A DNA stretch of 64,000 nt from Thermohalobaculum sp039805905 (GTDB lineage: Bacteria; Pseudomonadota; Alphaproteobacteria; Rhodobacterales; Rhodobacteraceae), in the NCBI GenBank assembly GCA_039805905.1, contig JBDIVM010000003.1, positions 124,001-188,000 on the forward strand, in the 5' to 3' direction. Of this stretch, positions 1-8,832 are shown piece by piece. Each line of letters starts with the position of its first letter. Position 1 is the first letter of the stretch. The notes under the pieces were generated by a model, which was not told the origin of the DNA, ran no database searches, and was given only the letters and a program-made list of their open reading frames with translations. The position numbers and the translations under genes were made by a program.

Positions 1-2270
1 ATCCCAACGTGGCCAAGCTCCAGAAGTACACGATCAAGCTCTATAACGAGATCGCCGAGCTTTCGGGCCAGGCCACCGGCTTCCACATGACGGGCGGCGT
101 CATGCTGGCCTCGACCGAGGCGCGCTTCGACTGGCTGAAGGGGGTGGTCGCGAAGAACCGCTATCTCGACATCGAGACCGAGGTCATCACGCCCGAGAAG
201 GCGCACGAATTGATGCCGCTGCTCGATCCGGGCCAGTTCGTCGGCGCGGTCCGCACCGTGGTCGACGGCCACCTCGACCCCTCGGGCGTGACCCACGCCT
301 ATGCCAAGTCGGCCCGCAAGCTCGGCGCGACGATCTACACGCACACCATGGCGAAGGACATCCGCCGCCTGCCCACGGGCGAGTGGGAGGTCGTGACCGA
401 CAAGGGCAATATCACCTGCCAGCATGTGGTGAATGCCGGCGGCCTCTGGGCGCGCGAAGTCGGGCGCATGGTCGGGCTGGAACTCCCGGTCCTCGCGATG
501 GAGCACATGTATCTCATCACCGAAGACATGCCCGAGGTGGCCGAGATCAACCGCACCACCGGCGCCGAGGTGATCCACGCGGTCGATTTCGACGGCGAGC
601 TCTACCTCCGGCAGGAGCGGGGCGGGATGCTGATGGGCACCTACGAGAAGGCCTGCCGGCCCTGGTCCGAGCGGGTGACACCCTGGGATTTCGGACCGGA
701 ACTCCTGCCCGAGGACATCGACCGGATCGCACCCTCGCTCGAGGTCGGGTTCCGGCATTTCCCGGCATTCCAGAAGGCGGGCATCAAGAAGATCGTCAAC
801 GGCCCCTTCACCTTCGCGCCCGATGGCAACCCGCTGGTCGGCCCGGTGCGCGGGCTGCCGGGTTTCTGGTCGGCCTGCGGCGTCATGGCCGGCTTCAGCC
901 AGGGTGGCGGGGTGGGCCTTGCCCTTTCCAACTGGATGATCCACGGCGATCCGGGCTTCGACGTCTGGGCGATGGACATCGCCCGCTACGGCGACTGGGC
1001 GACCATGGCCTACACCAACAGGAAGGTGCAGGAGAACTATTCGCGGCGCTTCTCGATCAAGTTCCCGAACGAGGAGCTGCAGGCTGGCCGGCCGCTCAAG
1101 ACCACGCCGATCTACGACCAGATGATCGCCAAGGGCGCGCAGATGGGTGATTCCTGGGGGCTGGAGGCGCCGCTCTGGTTCGCGCCGGCGGGCGTGAAGG
1201 ACGTGTTCTCATGGCGCCGCTCGACCGATTTCGAGCATGTGAAGGCCGAGGTGAAGGCCGTGCGCGGGAGCGTCGGCCTGATGGAGATCTCCGGCTTCTC
1301 GAAATTCTCGGTAAAGGGCCCCGGCGCGAAGGGCTTCCTCGACAGGGTGCTCGCCTGCAGGATCCCGGCGCCAGGCCGGATGACGCTGGCGCCGATGCTG
1401 AAGCATGACGGCAAGCTGATCGGCGACCTCTCGCTCGCCTGCCTCGCAGAATCCGAATCGGGGGGCGACTATTTCCTTGCCGGCTCCGGCGCGGCCGAGG
1501 TCTTCTACATGCGCTGGTTCGAGCAGCACCTGCCGGTGGACGGATCGGTGCGCGCGGACTCGATCGGCCTCGGCCTCTGCGGTGTCTCGGTCGCCGGGCC
1601 GAACGCGCGCAAGGTTCTGGAGAAGGTCACCCACGCCGACGTCTCGAACGAAGGCTTCCGGTTCATGGCGGTCCGGCGCATGGAGATCGGACTCGCCCCC
1701 TGCATTGTCGGGCGGGTCAGCTTCACCGGCGATCTCGGCTACGAGATCTGGATGCGGCCCGAGTACCAGCGCCACGTCTTCGACCAGCTGATGGCGGCAG
1801 GCGCGGAGTTCGGCATCCGGCTCTTCGGGCTCCGCGCCATGAACGCGATGCGACTCGAAAAGAACTTCGGCGGCTGGGCGCGCGAGTACCGGCCGATCTA
1901 CGGCCCGGTCGATGCGGGCCTCGACCGCTTCATCGCCTACGGCAAAGCGGCCGACTTCATCGGCAAGGCCGCGGCGATCCGCGAGCGCGACGCGGGCGGC
2001 AGGCTCAGGCTCAAGGCCTTCACCGTGCAGGCGAAGGATGCCGACGTGATCGGCGACGAGCCGATCTGGCTCGGCGGCAACGTGGTCGGCTGGGTGACCT
2101 CGGGCGGCTATGCGCACAACTCCGGGGTCTCGATGGCGATGGGCTACGTGCCGAAGGAGCACGCCGATGCCGAGGGCCCCTGGGAGATCGAGCTGCTTGG
2201 CGAACGCCTGCCTGCCCGGATACAACATGCCCCCATCTGGGACGCGAACGCGGAAAGGATGCGCGGCTGA
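1..2270 (+). CDS. Dimethylglycine/sarcosine dehydrogenase-like FAD oxidoreductase with GcvT domains (5' truncated)
   Basis: The frame is already open at base 3, so the gene starts upstream; about 755 codons are visible. The family oxidatively demethylates N-methylglycines (dimethylglycine, sarcosine) at a flavin and passes the C1 unit to tetrahydrofolate. Visible residues 1 to about 345 are the rest of a DAO-type FAD domain with the NAGGLWARE segment near residue 141; the N-terminal GxGxxG dinucleotide motif is missing because of the window edge. Next come the FAO_M-type middle region and GcvT N- and C-terminal folate-binding domains (about 405-745, with the RLEK segment). The stop overlaps the soxB start by one base (TGATG), so it is translationally coupled to the sarcosine oxidase operon. 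Exact substrate (dimethylglycine, sarcosine or another N-methyl amine) is inferred. Confidence 0.87.
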   Translation, partial: PNVAKLQKYTIKLYNEIAELSGQATGFHMTGGVMLASTEARFDWLKGVVAKNRYLDIETEVITPEKAHELMPLLDPGQFVGAVRTVVDGHLDPSGVTHAYAKSARKLGATIYTHTMAKDIRRLPTGEWEVVTDKGNITCQHVVNAGGLWAREVGRMVGLELPVLAMEHMYLITEDMPEVAEINRTTGAEVIHAVDFDGELYLRQERGGMLMGTYEKACRPWSERVTPWDFGPELLPEDIDRIAPSLEVGFRHFPAFQKAGIKKIVNGPFTFAPDGNPLVGPVRGLPGFWSACGVMAGFSQGGGVGLALSNWMIHGDPGFDVWAMDIARYGDWATMAYTNRKVQENYSRRFSIKFPNEELQAGRPLKTTPIYDQMIAKGAQMGDSWGLEAPLWFAPAGVKDVFSWRRSTDFEHVKAEVKAVRGSVGLMEISGFSKFSVKGPGAKGFLDRVLACRIPAPGRMTLAPMLKHDGKLIGDLSLACLAESESGGDYFLAGSGAAEVFYMRWFEQHLPVDGSVRADSIGLGLCGVSVAGPNARKVLEKVTHADVSNEGFRFMAVRRMEIGLAPCIVGRVSFTGDLGYEIWMRPEYQRHVFDQLMAAGAEFGIRLFGLRAMNAMRLEKNFGGWAREYRPIYGPVDAGLDRFIAYGKAADFIGKAAAIRERDAGGRLRLKAFTVQAKDADVIGDEPIWLGGNVVGWVTSGGYAHNSGVSMAMGYVPKEHADAEGPWEIELLGERLPARIQHAPIWDANAERMRG

Positions 2271-3541
2271 TGCAACGCTACAGCGCCCTCTCGGTCCTCT
2301 GGGGCGGGCTGACCGGCCAGAAGAACTGGCAGAAGGTCTGGGGCCATCCGAAGCCGAAGCCGCATTACGATGTGATCGTGGTCGGCGGCGGCGGACACGG
2401 GCTCGCGACCGCCTACTACCTCGCGAAGGAGCACGGGGTGCGCAATGTCGCCGTGCTCGAGAAAGGCTGGCTCGGCGGCGGCAATGCCGGGCGCAACACC
2501 ACCATCGTGCGTTCCAACTACATGATCGAGGGCAACACCGAGTTCTACGAGCACTCGCTGAAGCTGTGGGAAAACCTCAGCCACGAGCTGAACTACAACG
2601 TCATGTTCAGCCAGCGCGCCCATGTGAACCTGGTGTTCAGCCCGTCCCAGCGCGATGCCATGGCGCGGCGCTACAACCTGATGCGGCTCAACGGCATCGA
2701 CGGCGAGTTCTGGGAGCCCGAGGAGCTGAAGCGCCGCATCCCGCTCCTGAACATGGATCAGGGCCGCTTCCCGATCCTCGGCGCCTATGTCCAGCCGCGC
2801 GCGGGCACGGCGCGGCACGATGCGGTGAACTGGGGCTTCGCCCGGGCGGCGACGGCGCTCGGCGTCGACATCATCCAGAACTGCGAGGTGACCGGCTTCA
2901 TCCGCAAGGCCGGCGCGCTGATCGGGGTCGAGACCAGTCGTGGCGGCGTTTCGGGCGAGATCTATGCCGACAAGATCGGCCTCGCGGTGGCCGGCCACAC
3001 CTCGGTGCTGGCGGCCAGGGCCGGGCTCGGCAAGCTCCCGATCGAGACCCACAAGCTGCAGGCCTATGTGTCGGAGCCGATCAAGCCGATCATCGACCAT
3101 GTGATCGTGTTCGGCGGGGTCGGGCACTTCTACATCAGCCAGTCCGACAAGGGCGGGCTGGTGTTCGGCGGCGATCTCGACAAGTACAATTCCTACGCCC
3201 AGAAGGGGAACCTGCCGGTCTACGAGAACGTGATGGCCGCCTGCATCCAGATCCTGCCCTGCCTCGGTCGGGTGAAACTCCTGCGCCAGTGGGCCGGCGT
3301 GATGGACATGTCGATGGACGGCTCGCCCTTCATCTGCAAGACCGAGATCCCGGGCCTCTACCTGAACGCCGGCTGGTGCTATGGCGGCTTCAAGGCGACG
3401 CCCGGCTCGGGCCACACCTTCGCCCACACCATCGCGAAGGACGAGCCGCACTGGGCGAACCGGCTGCTCACGCTCGACCGCTACCGGAAGGGCCGCCTGA
3501 TCGACGAGACCGGCCACGGCCCGACGCCGAAGCTGCATTGA
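2270..3541 (+). CDS. soxB: Sarcosine oxidase beta subunit
   Basis: Flavin subunit of heterotetrameric sarcosine oxidase, which converts sarcosine, tetrahydrofolate and O2 to glycine, methylene-tetrahydrofolate and H2O2 in the cytoplasm. The 423 residues have the family's usual length. The dinucleotide fold begins near residue 34 with VIVVGGGGHG, followed by the family-typical GGGNAGRNTT segment. The A-R-H-D-A-V segment places His183 where the covalent FMN attachment histidine of the beta subunit is expected (inferred by motif). The ATG shares a base with the preceding stop, and soxD follows after 10 bp, giving the standard soxBDAG order. Confidence 0.95.
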   Translation: MQRYSALSVLWGGLTGQKNWQKVWGHPKPKPHYDVIVVGGGGHGLATAYYLAKEHGVRNVAVLEKGWLGGGNAGRNTTIVRSNYMIEGNTEFYEHSLKLWENLSHELNYNVMFSQRAHVNLVFSPSQRDAMARRYNLMRLNGIDGEFWEPEELKRRIPLLNMDQGRFPILGAYVQPRAGTARHDAVNWGFARAATALGVDIIQNCEVTGFIRKAGALIGVETSRGGVSGEIYADKIGLAVAGHTSVLAARAGLGKLPIETHKLQAYVSEPIKPIIDHVIVFGGVGHFYISQSDKGGLVFGGDLDKYNSYAQKGNLPVYENVMAACIQILPCLGRVKLLRQWAGVMDMSMDGSPFICKTEIPGLYLNAGWCYGGFKATPGSGHTFAHTIAKDEPHWANRLLTLDRYRKGRLIDETGHGPTPKLH

Positions 3542-3551
3542 GGGGCATGCC

Positions 3552-3827
3552 ATGCTCAGAATCCCCTGCCCCTTCTGCGGCCCCCGCGACCACTCGGAGT
3601 TCTCCTACGAGGGCGACGCCACGGTGAAGTACCCGGCGCTCGACGCCTCGGAGGACGAATGGTTCGAGGCGGTGTTCCTGCGCGACAACCCGCGCGGGCC
3701 GCACCGCGAGCTCTGGCACCATCTTTATGGCTGCCGCGCCTTCCTGATCGTCGAGCGCGACACGCTGACCCACGAGATCAGGGGCGCGCGCCTTGCCCAC
3801 CAGCCCACGGCGGAGGCGCTGAAATGA
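3552..3827 (+). CDS. soxD: Sarcosine oxidase delta subunit
   Basis: Small zinc-binding delta subunit (91 residues) that stabilises the heterotetrameric sarcosine oxidase. The zinc ligands expected for the family are present: Cys6 and Cys9 in CPFCG, then a His-His-Leu-Tyr-Gly-Cys segment with His56/57 and Cys61. It lies between soxB and soxA as in all soxBDAG operons. The stop overlaps the soxA start (ATGA), so the two are translationally coupled. A GAGGGG ribosome-binding site sits in the 10-bp gap after soxB. Confidence 0.95.
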   Translation: MLRIPCPFCGPRDHSEFSYEGDATVKYPALDASEDEWFEAVFLRDNPRGPHRELWHHLYGCRAFLIVERDTLTHEIRGARLAHQPTAEALK

Positions 3828-6820
3828 GCGGCTACCGGCTTGCCGACCGCGGACTCGTCGATCGCTCGCGGACGATCGGCTTCGCGTGGGACGGCCGCAC
3901 GATGCAGGGCTTCGCCGGCGACACGCTGGCCTCGGCACTGATGGCGAATGGCGAGCATGTGGTCGGTCGCAGCTTCAAGTACCACCGCCCCCGCGGCGTC
4001 ATGTCGGCGGGTCCCGAGGAAGGCGGCGCGCTGGTGACCGTGGGAGCGGGAGCCCGGCGCGAGCCGAACGCCAAGGCGACCCAGGTCGAGATCTGCCCCG
4101 GGCTGACGGCCTTCGGCCAGAATGCCTGGCCGAACGTCCGCTTCGACCTCGGGCGGGTGAACGACCTCTTCAACCGCTTCTTCGCCGCCGGCTTCTACTA
4201 CAAGACCTTCATGGGCTTCGGCCGCGGCACGGCCGAGTGGATGTTCTTCGAGAAGCTCATCCGCCACGCCGCCGGCATGGGCTCGGCCTCGCGCGAACCC
4301 GACCCGGACAGCTACGACATCGTGCACGACTTCTGCGACCTCCTCGTGATCGGCTCCGGCGCTGCCGGCCTTGCCGCGGCCGAGCTCGCGGTTGCGGAAG
4401 GGCTCGACGTCGTGCTCGTCGAGCAGGACTTCGCGCTCGGCGGCGCGCTGCTCGGCTCGGCCGAGACCGTGGGGGGCCAGCCGGCCCGCGCCTGGGTCGA
4501 GGCCCGGATCGCGGCACTGAACGGTGCGCGTGTGCTGCGCCGCACCACGGCCTTCGGACTCTACGACACCAATGTGGTCGGCCTCTACGAGCGGGTGACC
4601 GACCATGTCACCAATGCCGACCCCTCGCTGCCGCGTGCGAACCTGAGAATCGTGCGACCGGGCCGGATCATCCTCGCCACGGGTGCGATCGAGCGTCCCG
4701 TCGCCTTCGGCAACAATGACCGGCCGGGGGTGATGCTCTCCGGCGCGATGACGACCTACGTGAACCGCTTCGGCGTTGCGCCGGGGCATGTGGCGGTGAT
4801 CTGCGGCGGCTCGGACAGCGTCTATGCGGACGCCATCGCGCTGGCAGGCGCCGGCATCCGCACCATGCTGCTCGACGCCCGCGAGACAGGCCCCGCCGCG
4901 CTCGCCGCCGCGGCCTCCGCCGCCGGCGTCGAGGTCCATCCCGGTTACGTGCCGGTCGCGGCCGAGGGGCGCGGCGCCGTGAAGGGTTTGCAGATCGGCC
5001 GCTTCGCGCTCGACGGCCATGTGCGGGCCGAGCGCAGCCTCGCCTGCGACTGCATCGGCGTCTCGGGCGGCTGGTCGCCGGCGGTGCACCTGCTGTCGCA
5101 CCGCGGCGCGCGACCGCTGTGGAACGCCGAGATGGCCTGCTTCCTGCCCGGCTCGATCCATGACGGGATCGGGGTGGCCGGCAGCGTGGCGGGGGTATGG
5201 CGCACCGGGGACTGCATCGCCCACGGCCAGGCAGCGGCGGCCGAAGCGGTGACGGCGCTGACGGGCCGGAAGCCCCGCGCGCCGCAGGCACCCGCACCCG
5301 GCGGCTGGACGAACCCGATCCGACCCCTCTGGGAGGTCACGGTGCCCGGGCGCAAGCTGAAATCCTTCATCGACCCGCAGCACGACGTGACCACCGAGGA
5401 CGTGCGGCTCGCGGCCCGCGAAGGCTACGACTCGCCCGAGCACATGAAGCGCTACACCACCCTCGGAATGGCCACCGACCAGGGCAAGGTCGGCAACGTG
5501 ATCGGGCTCGCTCTGCTGGCGCAGGCGCTGGACCAGACGGTGCCCGAGACCGGCATCACCACCTTCCGCCCACCCTACACGCCGATTCCGATCGGGGCCT
5601 TCGCCGGGCGGGCCCGCGGCGCGCACTGGCAGGCGGTGCGCCAGACGCCGATGCACAAGGTGCAGGCGGATGCCGGGGCGGTGTGGCTCGATGCCGGGCT
5701 CTGGAAGCGTGCCTGGTACCACCCGGCATTCCCCGGCGAGACGCTGGGCGATGCCTATGTGCGCGAGGCGGCCGCGGTGCGCAGAACGGTCGGCATGGTC
5801 GACGTGACCACACTCGGCAAGATTCAGGTGCAGGGACCCGATGCGGCCGAGTTCCTGAACCGCGTCTATGTCAACGGATTCTCGAAGCTGCCGGTGATGA
5901 AGTGCCGCTACGGCGTCATGCTGCGTGACGACGGCATCGTGTTCGACGACGGCGTCACCTGGCGCCTCGGCGAGAACGAGTTCATGACCACGACCACCAC
6001 GGCCCATGCGGCGACCGCGATGGCGCTGCTCGAGAACCTGCTGCAAACCCGCTGGCCGGAGCTGCGCGTCCATGTCGCCTCGGTCTCCGACCAGTGGGGC
6101 GGCGTGGCGGTGGCCGGGCCGCTGGCGCGCAAGGTGCTGGAGGCGGTGATCCAGGGCGACGTCTCGAACGAGGGACTGCCCTTCATGGGCATCATCCACG
6201 CGAGGCTGCGGGTCGCGGACGGCGAGATCCCGGTGATGGTCGCGCGCCTCAGCTTCTCGGGCGAGCTCGCCTTCGAGGTCTATGCCCGCTCGGGCCACTG
6301 CACCGCGATGTGGAAGGCGCTGCGCGCCCAGGTCGAGGCCCATGGCGGCTGCGCCTACGGCATGGAGGCGCTGGGGGCGCTGCGCATCGAGAAGGGCCAT
6401 CTGACGGCCGCCGAGCTCGACGGGCGGGTGACGCTCGAGGACGCGGGACTGGGCGCCATGGCCTCGAAGGTGAAACCCTATCTCGGCATGGTGCTCAGCC
6501 GCCGGCCCGAGCTGACCCGGCCCGACCGGCCAAAGCTCGCGCATTTCCACCCCGTGACCGAGGGCGAGAAGTTCCGGATCGGCGCGGTAGTCTGCGAGGA
6601 GGGCAACGTCAAGGGCCATGGCATCGGCTGGATCACCGGCGTGACCGTGGCTCCGGCGCTCGGCGGCGGCTGGCTCGGGATCGGCTTCGTCCGCGGCGGC
6701 TACAAGGAATGGCAAGGCCGGCAGGTGGTGATCGCCGACCCGGTGCGGGGGTCACAGGTGCTGGCCCGCGTCGCCAGCCCGCACCAGTACGATCCCGCGG
6801 GAGAGCGGATGCATGGTTGA
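3824..6820 (+). CDS. soxA: Sarcosine oxidase alpha subunit
   Basis: Large subunit (998 residues) carrying the NAD and tetrahydrofolate sites of heterotetrameric sarcosine oxidase. The N-terminal region (about 1-100) is the ferredoxin-like domain, with the typical RSFKYHRPRG segment. A dinucleotide-binding fold starts near residue 172 (GSGAAGLAAAELA). The C-terminal 400 residues are GcvT-type folate-binding domains resembling the end of the first gene. The frame stays open upstream to 3659, but ATG 3824 is chosen because it overlaps the soxD stop in an ATGA junction and matches the conserved N-terminus. The stop overlaps soxG by 8 bp. Confidence 0.95.
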   Translation: MSGYRLADRGLVDRSRTIGFAWDGRTMQGFAGDTLASALMANGEHVVGRSFKYHRPRGVMSAGPEEGGALVTVGAGARREPNAKATQVEICPGLTAFGQNAWPNVRFDLGRVNDLFNRFFAAGFYYKTFMGFGRGTAEWMFFEKLIRHAAGMGSASREPDPDSYDIVHDFCDLLVIGSGAAGLAAAELAVAEGLDVVLVEQDFALGGALLGSAETVGGQPARAWVEARIAALNGARVLRRTTAFGLYDTNVVGLYERVTDHVTNADPSLPRANLRIVRPGRIILATGAIERPVAFGNNDRPGVMLSGAMTTYVNRFGVAPGHVAVICGGSDSVYADAIALAGAGIRTMLLDARETGPAALAAAASAAGVEVHPGYVPVAAEGRGAVKGLQIGRFALDGHVRAERSLACDCIGVSGGWSPAVHLLSHRGARPLWNAEMACFLPGSIHDGIGVAGSVAGVWRTGDCIAHGQAAAAEAVTALTGRKPRAPQAPAPGGWTNPIRPLWEVTVPGRKLKSFIDPQHDVTTEDVRLAAREGYDSPEHMKRYTTLGMATDQGKVGNVIGLALLAQALDQTVPETGITTFRPPYTPIPIGAFAGRARGAHWQAVRQTPMHKVQADAGAVWLDAGLWKRAWYHPAFPGETLGDAYVREAAAVRRTVGMVDVTTLGKIQVQGPDAAEFLNRVYVNGFSKLPVMKCRYGVMLRDDGIVFDDGVTWRLGENEFMTTTTTAHAATAMALLENLLQTRWPELRVHVASVSDQWGGVAVAGPLARKVLEAVIQGDVSNEGLPFMGIIHARLRVADGEIPVMVARLSFSGELAFEVYARSGHCTAMWKALRAQVEAHGGCAYGMEALGALRIEKGHLTAAELDGRVTLEDAGLGAMASKVKPYLGMVLSRRPELTRPDRPKLAHFHPVTEGEKFRIGAVVCEEGNVKGHGIGWITGVTVAPALGGGWLGIGFVRGGYKEWQGRQVVIADPVRGSQVLARVASPHQYDPAGERMHG

Positions 6821-7388
6821 TCGAGCCTCGGCCCTGGAAGGGCACAACGCCCCGCACATGTTCGGCCTGATCGGCGGCGGGGGTCCGGGCGTCCGTCTGA
6901 GCGAGCGCCCTATCCGGAGCATCTGGCTGATCGCAGCCTGGCCTGACCGGCTGGCCGAGGTCGGCGCCGCCGCCGCGGAGGCGGCCGGCGTCAGCGAGGC
7001 TCCCGGACCCGGCGCCGCGGCGACCGGCAAGGCTGGCACCCTGATGCGCATCGAGCCGCTGAAATGGATGCTGGTGAGCGAGACCGAGACGCCGCGCCTG
7101 GCGATGGATGAGGCGGACGGCACCGTGCTCGACCTCGGCCATGCCCGGACCGTGATCCACGTCGCGGGACCGCGGGCCTCCGATCTGATGGCGCGCATGG
7201 TTCCGCTGGATCTGCGCCCGGCGAAGTTCCCGGAAGGATCGGTCGCCAGCACCATGCTGCACCACCTGGGCGTCACCATCCTCGCCCGGGCCGGCGGCTA
7301 CGACATCTTCGTGCTCAGGAGCTTCGGTCTCGCGGTCTGGGAGCATCTGGTCGACTCCGCCGGTCAGTTCGGCGCCGAGATCGCCTGA
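6813..7388 (+). CDS. soxG: Sarcosine oxidase gamma subunit
   Basis: Gamma subunit (191 residues), last gene of soxBDAG and required for a stable heterotetramer. The sequence shows the family features: an N-terminal region with GVRLSERP, a central alanine-rich stretch, and a C-terminal GcvT-like half with the GYDIFVLRSF segment. It overlaps soxA by 8 bp. Its TGA abuts, with no gap, the stop codon of the convergent amidase gene; no terminator is visible at the junction. Confidence 0.9.
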   Translation: MVDRASALEGHNAPHMFGLIGGGGPGVRLSERPIRSIWLIAAWPDRLAEVGAAAAEAAGVSEAPGPGAAATGKAGTLMRIEPLKWMLVSETETPRLAMDEADGTVLDLGHARTVIHVAGPRASDLMARMVPLDLRPAKFPEGSVASTMLHHLGVTILARAGGYDIFVLRSFGLAVWEHLVDSAGQFGAEIA

Positions 7389-8825
7389 TCACCCCGCGCT
7401 GCCGGCGTCCCCTGCCGGGAGATCGGACAGCGCCCACTGCCGCCATGGCCGGCGCGCCTCGATGACGGCGCCGATCCGCAGCGCGGTCGGGTCGTCGAAG
7501 CGCCGGCCGACGATCTGGACGGCGGTCGGCAGTCCGGCAGCGGTAATCCCCGAGGGCACCGACAACGCCGGGCACTGGCCGGTCATGTTGAAGAGCCCGG
7601 TCATGTCGAGCCCCTCCATCTTCCCATCCGGCCCGAGCCTCTCGAAATCGTGGTCCCGCTCGGCGTTCGGCGGCGCGCCGCGCGCCATGGTCGGGCAGAT
7701 CAGCGCATGGTGGTCGGCAAGCACCCTGGCCAGACGCCGCCAGAGCTCGGTGCGCAGCGTCTCGATCCGCTTGAACGCGACCGCCCCCATGCGCTGCCCC
7801 GTCTCGATCAGCCGGACAACATGGGGATCCATCCGGTCCCGGCACTCGGCCAGCAGGTGCCCGAAGGCCGCCGCCTGGTAGACCCCCCACCAGTCGCCCC
7901 AGGCCCACACCATCTCGGCCGTCACCGCGAGGTCGCTCTCCTCGATCACCGCCCCCGCCGCCTCCAGCACCCGGGCGGTCGCGCACAGGTTCGCCTCGAC
8001 CTCCGGGTCGATCGCGTAGAGGCCCAACCCCGGGCTGAGCGCGATGCGAAGTCCGGTCAGATCGGGGTCGAAGCGCTCCGGCAGGGGCACCGGCTGGACC
8101 TGGCTCTGGATGTCGGCGTCGTCCGGCCCCTCGGCCACGCGCAGGAACAGGGCCGCATCATCGATGGTCCGTGCCAGCGGGCCGAAATGGCTCATGTCGT
8201 CGAAAGTGAATGGCACGATGTCCATCGGGATGCGCCCGAGGCTTGGCTTCAGCCCGACACAGCCGCAGAGCGCCGCCGGGATGCGCACCGAGCCGCCCAT
8301 GTCGGTGCCCTCGGCCAGCGCCACGCAGCCGGTCGTGGCGGCCACCCCCGCGCCGCCGGACGAGCCGCCGGAACTGCGCGCCCGGTCCCAGGGGTTCCCG
8401 GTCGCCCCCCAGAGCGGGCTGATGGTGAAGCCGGAATGGGCGAATTCGGGTGTCATGGTCTTGCCGACGATGACCGCCCCCGCCGCCTTGAAGCGGCGCA
8501 CGATCACCGGGTCGGCATCGGCCACCCGGTGCTCGAAGCAGAACGAGCCGCGCGTGGTGCGGTGGCCCTTCGTCGGCGTGAAGTCCTTGAAGGCGACCGG
8601 CAGTCCGTGCAGCGGGCCGAGCCGCTCGCCCCGCATCACCGACGCCTCGGCGGCTTGGGCGACGGCGCGGGCCTCTTCCGGAAAGATGAAACAGAAGGCG
8701 TTCAGCACCGGGTTCACTGCCTCGATCCGGGCAAGCGAGGCCTCGACCAGATCGACGGGCGAGACCTCGCGGGCGCGGACCAGCCGCGCCTGCTCGGTGG
8801 CCGGAAGGGCGCAGAGGTCGGTCAT
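7389..8825 (-). CDS. Amidase signature family amidohydrolase
   Basis: Amidase-signature enzyme of 478 residues that hydrolyses a carboxamide to acid plus ammonia or amine. The Ser-cisSer-Lys triad is visible: Lys80 in VAFKD, the GGSSGG loop (Ser155/156), and nucleophile Ser179 in MGGSVRIP. The frame is open further upstream, but ATG 8825 is the start because the flavoprotein gene ends 7 bp before it. Last gene of the long minus-strand cluster, so it probably acts on an amide formed or imported by that pathway. The substrate cannot be told from sequence; the family spans GatA-like, aryl and short-chain amidases. Confidence 0.88.
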   Translation of the reverse strand: MTDLCALPATEQARLVRAREVSPVDLVEASLARIEAVNPVLNAFCFIFPEEARAVAQAAEASVMRGERLGPLHGLPVAFKDFTPTKGHRTTRGSFCFEHRVADADPVIVRRFKAAGAVIVGKTMTPEFAHSGFTISPLWGATGNPWDRARSSGGSSGGAGVAATTGCVALAEGTDMGGSVRIPAALCGCVGLKPSLGRIPMDIVPFTFDDMSHFGPLARTIDDAALFLRVAEGPDDADIQSQVQPVPLPERFDPDLTGLRIALSPGLGLYAIDPEVEANLCATARVLEAAGAVIEESDLAVTAEMVWAWGDWWGVYQAAAFGHLLAECRDRMDPHVVRLIETGQRMGAVAFKRIETLRTELWRRLARVLADHHALICPTMARGAPPNAERDHDFERLGPDGKMEGLDMTGLFNMTGQCPALSVPSGITAAGLPTAVQIVGRRFDDPTALRIGAVIEARRPWRQWALSDLPAGDAGSAG

Positions 8826-8832
8826 CCGCCGC

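Noticed and set aside
3725..6715. Nearly 1000-codon frame antisense to soxA
   Set aside because: A GC-rich shadow with no recognisable domain; soxA on the plus strand is unambiguous.
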